A stretch of 64,000 nucleotides of DNA from Bactericera cockerelli. Taxonomy: Eukaryota; Arthropoda; Insecta; Hemiptera; Triozidae. The stretch spans positions 45,068,085 through 45,132,084 of the forward strand of contig CM044955.1 in NCBI GenBank assembly GCA_024516035.1, written 5' to 3'. Below are positions 1 to 10,565 of this stretch, one piece after another. How positions within the stretch are numbered: position 1 is the stretch's first letter; the number at the start of each line of letters is the position of its first letter. The position numbers and the translations under genes were made by a program. The notes beneath the pieces were generated by a model that did not search any database, had not been told where the DNA came from, and saw only the letters and a list, made by a program, of their open reading frames with translations.

Positions 1-473
1 ACTTTCTATATCCAAGAAAGAGTTAACAAGAGTCTCAAGTCTGATTAATTCCTCAGTTTCGAGCACTGACAAAAGCACACCGAGCAAGAAAAGCGTGAAG
101 TTTTCTGCCAACTTTATACAATATATTGAAATATTCAAAATTCTCGAGTCCTCCCCAGAATCAAAGAAACCAAAGGAAAAGAAGCGTGAAATTGTGATGA
201 CGTCCCAAGATAAAACCGATGATAAAATACATATCGATCCGTCGGCTAGTCGGGAATCTCTGAGTTCAGTGAGCAGTGTGATGTTCCAAGGTGTTGTGTA
301 TGGATCTTGTTCCCTCACGGATTTCACGGAGCGGTGTAAGGACTCAAATATTGGAGCTGAAGATTTGATGAGGCTAGCATTGTTGTATTGGTCGAACAAA
401 GAGCATGGATCTAATATCTACAAAGAAATGTATCAATTCAGTAACGTTCTCAAATACATATGCATTTTGAAAG
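1..473 (+). CDS. RAB3GAP2: RAB3GAP2 exon (5' boundary uncertain)
   Basis: The frame is open from base 2 to the donor at 474 (AAAG|gtacta, phase 1). It is Ser/Lys-rich at first, then a helical stretch with LMRLALLYWSNKE. A possible acceptor (cctcag) ends at base 57, so the exon may start at 58 rather than beyond the window edge. The next exon joins in frame at 1137. Confidence 0.7.
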
Positions 474-3400
474 GTACTATTATTATTATCAAGCTCTTAA
501 TTGTTTATTTACATACAAACAATTAGTACTATGAAAAACATAATAAAATAGTATACAAATTAGAAATCATGGTAGTTACATAAAAATAACGTTTATTTTT
601 GTAATTCCAGGGCAAAATTAATGCCTTAGACCTGTGCCAGGTAACCTTGAAAAGACGCGGCAGTATTTTACATGTAAAGAAAGCATGGTTATTTTATTAA
701 TATAAAAAATCAAATTTTAAGCCGACGCATAATGTTTTTTTTTAGATTTGTCAAGACAGTATCTGATAGGACAGAAATGTCCATTTTCCCTCTGAAAACT
801 TTTCATGCTGAGCCTTCGTTCTTTTTTTATTTCATCGTAACAAAAACTTATTCAAATTTTCAATTACGAAAGAAGGGATTGCAAAACTGGAAATGGTCGG
901 ATTATTGTGTTGGTGAGTTTATTTATTTATTTACACTTTATTTTTTATACAATACATACAACAATAAATTATTAACAAAGATAAAAAAAATTAACAATAG
1001 GTATTTACAAAATAAGATATAGACGAATAAAAATATTTAAATTTAAATGTACAATGTATTGTAATCCGGGGCGAAGTTAATGCCTTAGGCATTCTCTGCC
1101 ACTTAACCCCTTGTAACCGATGTTTTTTCTTCCCAGAATGTTGCGACGCGGCTTGGTGGCAGAGCATCAGGAAGCAACTGTCGGAATGTTCGAATCCTCT
1201 CTCCGCCATGACCGGGGCTCTCATATGTAGGGGCGTGTCCATACAGTGGGAGAAGAAACTGGACCAATCAGACAGCGGAGATGACATTGACTGGGAGACT
1301 TACGACCAGAGTTCGTGTCAGTGGAGTCTTCTGATTGGCCAGCTCGAGGACATATCCATTCTGGACAGGAGCACAGCCAGCCGTGTGGTGCTGGGCGACC
1401 TAGCGCTGCCGTGTGACCGGGCCAATGTCACGCTGGAGTACGTGCTGACCCAGGGGCGGGACTGTGTGACGGAGGCGGTGTCCAGATGGTTGTGTGGGTG
1501 TGGCTTCAGGCCGGAGCTGGTTGTGGACAGGAGAGATGCCGAGTTTGGTAGCCTCAACCGTGCGAGCTCTCCCAACCAGAAGAACAGGATCACCGGCGTT
1601 GCTGAAGGTAAACACCAAACTGACTTTAGTGAATATTGGTGAATTTTTATTTATTTTTCTTTTTGGTTAATAATCGGGAGTCAATCAATAGCGGGGTACA
1701 TACAATACACATATTGCGATTATTTATTAATCTATGTATGCCTATTTACTTAATTGGACATTAGCCAGAAGTAGAGGTGCCCGTTGATTTCTTGAATAAA
1801 TTCCTCCACTAATGACTAAGCAATTGATAGAATCGTGTCTGTCTATAGAATAATGTAAGAGATTTTCAATTTATTTATTTTTTCTTTCCAGGCATAAAAC
1901 CAATTATTGATGACAGTGTCGAGGCTAAACCAATGAGTCCCAATGAAGTTAAAGTCAGCGAAACTCTTAAATGCCTCAAACAGCATTTTCCCTACAGTCT
2001 ATCGTGTTCCCGAATCTTGGCTCACATGTGTTGGGAGTATATGAGCGCTTACGAGAATAATCCACATAGACTAGAGTTGCTGCATATGGCGCTTGTCTGC
2101 CTGGAAAATATCCAATCAAGTCATATAAAACAAGGTAACTCATATAGATAATCTTATCCCCTCCATAAACAAAACCGCACCAATGTGGGTGAGTTCTCGC
2201 CCATTCCGAGAATGCAGACCATGGGGAATGATGCCGGTGCAGACCTCGATCTATTAACCTGCTCTATGGTAGAACTTCTGAGCTATTTAGATAGGTAGTT
2301 ATAAGCTAGTCATAAGTGTTTTTTTTATTTTAGTCATAAGTGTTTAATATTATTGTGATTTTTTTTGTATTTTATTGTAAAAATGGGCATAACTCGTGAA
2401 CTTGTAGAAAAAAAATATCCCACTTGAACCAGAGACGTGTATTCAGTGCCACATTCTTCAGACCTGGAAGAATGTTTCTATTGTCATGTTCTATTATCCC
2501 TTTTAGTTTGTTACCATAGAGCTGAAAGCACCCAGTTATAGGTACCTCCATCATTGTTTCAATCTTTGCTTCCAGGAATCAGCTATTTGCTGTGGGCTCA
2601 GCACCTGCGCATCAAGTTTGAATCCTGTCTTCGATTAATTCACAAAGTTGGAAAGTTACCCAAGGAACTACTCTGCAAGCAAGATCTGAAACTATCGGAC
2701 ACTCAACTTGCGCCATTCTTTAAACTGTTGCTACTATTTTTCGAACAGTACATTCAGGTAACTAAAATGGGCAATTGGGCACTACTGTTGTGTTCATATT
2801 CGTGGTGCTGCGGTGGTGCATATAATATGTAATCGAAACTTTATTTACAATAATTATATATTATGAAAAAATATTTTGAAACTACACTACACACATCAAA
2901 CCGATATTGAGATCGTGAGTTTGATCCTTGAATTTGCTGACTAAATTCTGCTACCTATCGAGTAAAGAGTACTTGAGGTTGGTATTTCCAGCCCAACTTA
3001 GGCTGGGTGAGGTTGATGTGTATAGCTGCTGCGTTTCCCAGTAAGTGGAGAGTAAATCCTCTGTCCTAAATAACTTAATATGATTTCAAAACCGAAATAG
3101 AATCATTGGTCATGGCAGGCGTGTAGACATGGGATCTGTAGTCTTTCCACCACTGGAACTATCTCTGTCATACACATGACACAATATGATGTAAAAGTGT
3201 TGTCTCTCAGGAATGTTGCAATTTTTTGGGGGAAACATTAGAATTACACTATTGTTTCCGTTTAGGCTCTGTCGCACGCTACGGTGTGACGGAATTTTTA
3301 ACCAAAATATGCGTGGTTCCTGAGGAAACATTAAATAAATAGCCTTGGCACGCAATGTGTTTTAGGACGTTAAAAACTTTAAACCAGAATCAACTGGTCA

Positions 3401-6400
3401 TAAGAGACCTAATCTCTGTGTACGCTCTTCTTTCTTTTTGACTTGTCGGGGCAGAGCGATACCGCTCCTTAATATTTGTCGGTGTGGTAACTCACTTGTG
3501 GAACTCCAACCATTCAATAATATTAAAATAAATGCCGCCTCTATTTGCTACCCATACACATATATCTGTTCCTACTCATGGACACAGAGTTATTATATCG
3601 CAATCATTTGCTTTTCCCGTTAGCTCAGTGGTAAAGGCGGCACTCTGTGAATCCAGAAGTTCCAGAGGTTGTGGGGGGTTCGAAACCCAGCCGGGAAATG
3701 ACAAGTTATCCTCCCATTTGGGATTTTTACCACATAATAATGTGTCTTGGGCTTACTGCTGGAATAATGCGACTTTAATAGTCCTTATCGAGCAGTATAA
3801 ATAAGGCGATATTATTATTATCGTGCACAGGCGATGTGCACTAGACTGGTTTTATCTCATAGAGGTGAGAAAAAAATGTCAGAATTTTTACAACGCTCAG
3901 GCAGAAATTAGTTCGGCTTTTGCAGAAATTGAGATAGACAAAATTTCAAGGCAATCAGAGTACGTTAACAGGACCCGCTCTGGCCTCAAAGTTTGGAAAT
4001 TTGCCAAATTTTCGAGGTTGAGCTGACATTTTCGACCATAACTCGAGAACGAAAAATCATACGAGCTCTAAAGATATATCAAATGAAAGACCATTTTGTT
4101 GGCTAATACTAGTTCCCGAAATTTTAATGGTTACTGACTAAATTGAGAATATGTAGTCGAAAACGTGCCAGGTATCCAAAGTAGAGCATCTAAGGCATGA
4201 TAGGATAATGGGTGAAAATACTTATGATTTATAAAACTTATACATATAAATGTTAGAAGATTAGTTTTGAATGATTTTTTGACACATTATGAAGCTATAA
4301 ATATCCGTTTTTACCTACTTGATAGTTCCTGACAGGTTAAGGCATGGCCAGAAAAACAAAATAATAATACAAACATATTACGTCAAAGTTATTCTCATTT
4401 TTTTATAGTAGAAATACAAATATCTAAAATTAAAAGTACAAATAGGTAACATTTCGTAAAAAAAATACAAATTAAGAAGTTAAACTTAACTTAGTTAGTT
4501 GTGACAGGGGTAGAGAGGGAACTTTTAGAAGAATCAGGATATAGTCTCCTACATTTACTCACAACTTGTGGGACAAACTGTTTCTGACATTCCTCTCTAG
4601 TTAGTAAGTCGCTGAAGTCACTCATCAACTTAACGCCTCTCTTGGCTGTGTCGTTTACAACTTTAAGGGATTGTACAATTTTAAGTGCTTTCTGATACTG
4701 AGGCTCACCATGACAAATTTAGGGGTCTGAAGAAAAGAAATGTTTCGTGAGTAATGAGCTCTTTAAGGCCCCCTCTCACATAAGCTGATAGGTCTTTTAT
4801 TCGTACTGTAATGTTGACATTTTTTGTCTCCCCTGCATCATCAGAAGAACTGAAAAGCTTTGCAGCCATTCCAGACTTTTCAACATGTGACAAAGTTGGA
4901 TCGAAAAATCCCAAGCCAACAGTTTCGGCATTCAAGTACCACAGGTGATAGCCATGAAACAGGAGCTACTGTAGACGCTTGTGGTCTGTGTTGTAGTATG
5001 CCTCCCCTCTGATGGGCGAGAAGTGACACAATACTTCCCATTTAGGTGCTGGGTCAACACGAGCGCACCGGAAGGTATCCCTTACAAACAATTGTAACCA
5101 AATTAAGAAATAAATTTTTGTCGGCACGGGGGATCGAACCCAGGACCTTCCGCATGGCAAGCGGTGCTTAACCACTGAGCTCATCGCGCTCTCATATAAA
5201 TTATCTGGATGAGGTTCAGTTCTACTACCCATTTTACAGTCAAAGACGCTTCTCAAGATAACTTCTATTGTGAAGACATGCTAAGGAGAGTCCCGCTCTA
5301 ACATTTTTTCTAATAATGTACAGGTTCCTTTTACTCTACACCTGTGTTTGATGCTGTCGTATCAAAACACATAGTTCAGAGAAAGCACTAAACAAAGTTG
5401 TCTATCACCTGTGGTACTTGAATGCCGAAATTGTTGGCTTGGGATTATTCGATCCAACTTTGTCACATGATGAAAAGTCTGGAATGGCTGCAAAGCTTTT
5501 CAGTTCTTCTGATGATACAGAGGAGACAAAAAATGTCAACATTACAGTAAGAATAAAAGACATACCAGCTTATGTGAGAGGGGGCCTTAAAGAGTTCATT
5601 ACTCACGAAACATTTCTTTTCTTTAGTCGATTTGTCATAAAAACTGACTTTTTGAGGGGAGACCCCTAAATTTTTCCTGGTGAGCCTCAGTATCAGAAAG
5701 CACTTAAAATTGAACAATCCCTTGAAGTTGTAAACGACACAGCCAAGAGAGGCGTTAAGTTGATGAGTGACTTCAGCGTATTACTAACTAGAGAGGAATG
5801 TCAGAAACAGTTTGTCCCAGAAGTTGTGAGTAAATGTAGGAGACCATATCCTGATTCTTCTAAAAGTTCCCTCTCTACCCCTCTCCCAACTAACTAAGTT
5901 AAGTTTTACTGCTTAATTTGTATTTTTTTGACTAAGTGTTACCTATTTGTACTTTTAATTTTAGATATTTGTATTTCTACAATAAAAAAATGAGAATAAC
6001 TTTAACGTAATATGTTTGTATTATTATTTTGTTTTTCTGGCCATGCCTTAACCTGTCAGGAACTATCAAGTAGGTAAAAACGGGTAATTATAGCTTCATA
6101 ATGTGTCAAAAAATCATTCAAAACTAATCTTCTAACATTTATATGTATAAGTTTTATAAATCATAAGTATTTTCACCCATTATCCTATCATGCCTTAGAT
6201 GCTCTACTTTGGGTACCTGGCCCGTTTTCGACTACATATTCTTAATTTAGTCAGTAACCATTAAGATTTTGGGAACTAGTATTATACAACAAAGTAAAGC
6301 CAACAAAATGGTCTTTCATTTGATATATCTTTAGAGCTCATATGATTTTTCGTTCTCGAGTTATGGTCGAAAATGTCAGCTCAACCTCGAAAATTTGGCA

Positions 6401-9400
6401 AATTTCCCAACTTTGAGGCCAGAGCGGGTCCTGTTAACGTACTCAGATTGCCTTGAAATTTTGTCTATCTCAATTTCTGCAAAAGCCGAACTCATTTCTG
6501 CCTGAGCGTTGTAAAAATTCCGATATTGATTTTTTAAAACCAGTCTAATGTGCACTGGTAGTCAAGTGGTTAACGCGCTAGTCTGGTAATCCTGGTAGCG
6601 TAGGGATCCGTTGGTTCGAATCCCACCCAGTGCACGAATTTTTCCTCATTAATTTGAGTTTGTGACCACATATTAATAAGACTCTGAGGGTTAGGTGGTA
6701 GAAAATGCTTTGAGCATTAACCTCGCCTGGTGGTTACCTTCCACTAAAGAGTATTATTATTATTTTCTTCCAGGCTACCATCCTGAGCGAGACTTGTGAG
6801 CGGCCCCGCCTCCAGTACGAACTGTTCTGGGAGGGCCAGACCCGCCTGTCTCCCACCTTCGTCCAGCTCTCCCTCACCCAGCCTCCCGCCACCTACGAGA
6901 CCTTGCACCTGCTGCTCCAGGCCACGCTGGCTTTCTACACCCTGGTCTTCTTCAACCTCAAAGTCGCCAAACCTCTCAACGCGTTTTTCGACAGCACCGT
7001 AAGTAATTTTAACTGTGAAGAGTGAATATAAACATGTCAATATAACATGACAGTCTAGCTGGGGGACTATAAACAGGTAGTAGACCATCATTGGCTTGGT
7101 CCTGGGGGCCCTTGTCAATTATTAGCCTCCTTGTAAAGACAGTGGTAGAAGTGCTGAGTCATTCCTCTACTGTCTGGCTACCATCGTTCACGATGACGCC
7201 ACCCTATGATGATGAATATAATATTTAGGTCCTCTTGCAAACTTAGGCATAATACTGGTCTCACAAATTTTAATTGATCGATTAAGCTCGAACGTTAAAT
7301 TTTGAAATTTCTTTGCATAGTTGATACAATTTTAATTTTTGCATTAATGTTGGTTAGATCAATATTAAAGTCAAAATTTAATTTTAAAACAGCTACAATT
7401 TTTGGTTTCCATTTTTGAATCAACCAAAATTTTACCAGTGTGAAACTAGCTTTATGCAATGTATTAAAATCTATAAAATCTACAGCTAACACTTTAATTA
7501 GGCTTTGTCTTTGTAATAGGCAGTTCGAATCATTCAGTCACAATGGCCGATGTACCACTCGGTTTACATGCATGTGATCCTGGTTCGATTCCCAACGAAA
7601 CCAAATACACATGTACATTTATATCATTAGTACACTCCTCGTAAAAATTAGTGCGCACGCAGGCTGTTTTCCATTTTGCGATTGAGAAGTGATGTAATTT
7701 CTATTGTGCATAACATTTTCAGGAGATGTTTGTTTTGAAATAAAGCACACAGTGCAAGGATATCGACCCAATACAAGATTTAATCAGTAATAATGATCGC
7801 AACTCCATTGAAGAAAAATGAAAAATAGCGAAAAACATGTTTTTCCAAATGTTTCGGAACTTTCTCAGTGTACTGTTTTTTTATCATCTCCTGTTTTTCC
7901 TTCATAATACAGCCACTTCCTACTAGTAAATAGAAAGAAAAGAAAAGTACACTGAGAAGGTTTTGACTGATACGAGTTTAATGGAAAACGACCTGCTTGC
8001 GCTCTAATTTTGACGAGTAGTGTATTTTCAGTAGATGGAGGAGTCATATTCTTAGTTTATTTATATAATATTATACACTTCTTTCAAACAATCATCCTTG
8101 GGTAGTGTGCCAAGCACAGATGCTACATTCCCTCTAATTATAGCAATGCCTAATCTCTGAGTTAAGAAATTTCCTGCTCTCTGATCCCTTAAATATTTAA
8201 AGTCATATTTAAAATTTGCTTCTAGTCCCAGTCAGTTCTGTTCAGCGACATCCACGCCAAGCCACTGTCCGTCCGCATTCACCCCGACGCCAGACTTGTG
8301 GATTCTCGCCGCAAGTTCCTCGTCAAAGCCTTGAGTGCCTCCGTCAAGCTGATCTCGACCGATCTCAACCCGGATGGCAAACCCGTCTATGACGTCACGC
8401 GGTGCAGCGCATGGGTGACCAGGATACTAGACCTGGCGGCGGAGTGGAGCATCCCCACGGATGTGCTCAAGAGACATCAAGTCTGCGAACTCTATGCGAG
8501 CGGGTACGATCAGCTCGCACAGGAAGTAAGTTATATAATATATATAAATAATAATGCTTTTTCTTTGTGTTATTATGTCAATATTTTAGTGGGTAGCGCA
8601 GAATCATAGGACTTTACCACTTTAATTTACAATATCCTGTATTATTTTTTTTGCCTAAGATTCTGCCACTGGTCACACAGGAAGTAAGTTGTTAAGAAAA
8701 AGACAGATCTTAAACAGAAAATAAAGGAAAAGCCAATGTTCTGAGTATGTTTAAGTGAAAAAAAACAAGTAGTTAAGAAAAATAGTAGAAGAGAAATTCC
8801 GTGTCCGTGAGATAAGCACAAGATACCTCTCACAATGGTGGAAAGAGAATATGTACATCTAGATACAAAATCTAGCCTTCTGCCATGTCCCATGATTTGA
8901 TTTGGGTTTCAAGTCCTATGACAAATTATTCAGGATGTGGGGTTTCGTTTTGAATCGCATCAGGTACCTCACCCAGCCTCGTTAGGGCTGGAAATGCCAA
9001 TCTCATGTTTTTATTCTTCTTCTTCTTTAAGAAAAAGACCGGGAGCTGGGTCGATATTTCTTACCTCACAAAGTACAAAATTCTCACCTTGAAGTTTTGA
9101 TGTAGACTGGCTTGGTGATTCTCAAATGTTATTTCGTACGCATCTGGGGTGTTAACCTGTATAGAGTGTATAGCCCGAAAATAGAAAAGGGGCAAATTCT
9201 ATCGCATAAGGTACAACTTACCATGAAGCCTGAGCCATTTGACGCAGAAACTCACCCAGATTTCAAAGCTGTAAAGCTCTTACAAAGTTGGGGGCATTCA
9301 GTCAACAAAAAGATCCTCAGCCAGCATAGATGGCACATACACCAGTTCTCGTTCTGTTACTTTAGTTAAGCAACGTCCAGCGAGGTTAGGACTTGGGTGG

Positions 9401-10528
9401 GGGACCATTCAAATTCGAACCCTCGTGATGCTGGCTGTTCCCGGCCCCACTCAGGCTGGGTGAGGTTAATTTGAGTAGCTTGTTTGTGAGTTTCCAGCGA
9501 ATGGAGGGTGAAACCCCCGTTTCTGGTCTACGAGCTGTAGTCATAGCTGTTACACCACGGAAGATTACTTACAAAACATTAGGATATTCTACTCGTAGTT
9601 CAATAGACTCTGTAAGTGGGAAAAATATCTTCCATGGTTTCAGTTTATAAACTTTCCAAAATAGTAAGTTTCTGTGCCGCACTTATTAACTTTTCAAAAT
9701 AGTAAGTTTCTGTGCCGCACTTATTAACTTTTCAAATAGTAAGTGCCGCACTCTGTGTAGTCCTATTGTTTGGTGTTCTGTTGTGCCTCACATACATTAC
9801 TTTACTTTTTATTTGTTTCAGATGATTCCCCTTGTGTCAGAATCTCCACTCCTAGGATCTCAACTACTCCTGATACTGGGCCTGAAAATGAAACTACTCT
9901 TGCAAAGTACCAAGAATACTCAACTCAAAAATACTCTCTCTTGCTTAAGTCCCTCAATTATTTCCTGGCTTGATAGCTTGGTAAGTCGTCGTGATATGAC
10001 CATGGAGTTGGAAACGACGTTAAACCCAAATAAAAAAAATGGTTATAATATTGCAATTCTTATCATCCTGCCAGCGCCCTAAGCACAACGAAGGTTGGGT
10101 GGAAGAGATTGCCACAGGCAATAACCCCGCCCTTTAGGTAGGACATTAACTTCACTATCTTTTTTTTCGTTCTTGTATCTTTGCTTAATCTTTTTGTTTT
10201 TCTTTATAATTTCATTGTATTTTACTGTACATGTATTTTTTGTTCTACCTAATAAAGCTTACTATAATAATAATAATAACGAAGAGTAGCACCCTTTTTT
10301 ATACACCGTCAATTTAGATTTCGTCTGAAATGCCAGTTTGGGTTGGGGAGGGACTTTAGATTTAATGTCCCTTAACTTTCCTTTACAAATTATCCCGACG
10401 AGAGCCTTCCCATTATACACCACCACGTGACACGTCAGGTACAGTGCGGAGCGCCTGGCGCGGCAGTGATTTGGGTGAAATGTCGGTTTTCTGAATGCAT
10501 TCAAATATATCCATGGCAATCCCCCCCC

Positions 10529-10565
<37 letters not shown>

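Larger units (their letters stand above)
3842..6547. mobile_element. 2.7 kb foldback DNA element with 8-bp target duplication
   Basis: The ends are inverted copies (TAGACTGGTTTTA at the left, its complement at the right). They are flanked by identical ATGTGCAC at 3834-3841 and 6548-6555. The arms are about 1.1 kb (3842-4950 and 5400-6547) and nearly identical in inverted orientation. Each arm carries the same protein remnant, read outward from the centre. The spacer (about 4950-5400) contains a tRNA-type SINE. An 8-bp duplication fits hAT or P superfamilies, or a MULE variant; I cannot choose between them. It lies within RAB3GAP2 intron 2758-6773. Confidence 0.8.

Noticed and set aside
611..650. 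Extra RAB3GAP2 exon after the ttccag acceptor
   Set aside because: In the phase required by the exon ending at 473 it gives an immediate stop, and the sequence matches a repeat found elsewhere in the window.
732..1022. 96-codon reading frame in a RAB3GAP2 intron
   Set aside because: Low-complexity AT-rich frame running into a LINE-tail repeat; no splice sites in phase with the flanking exons.
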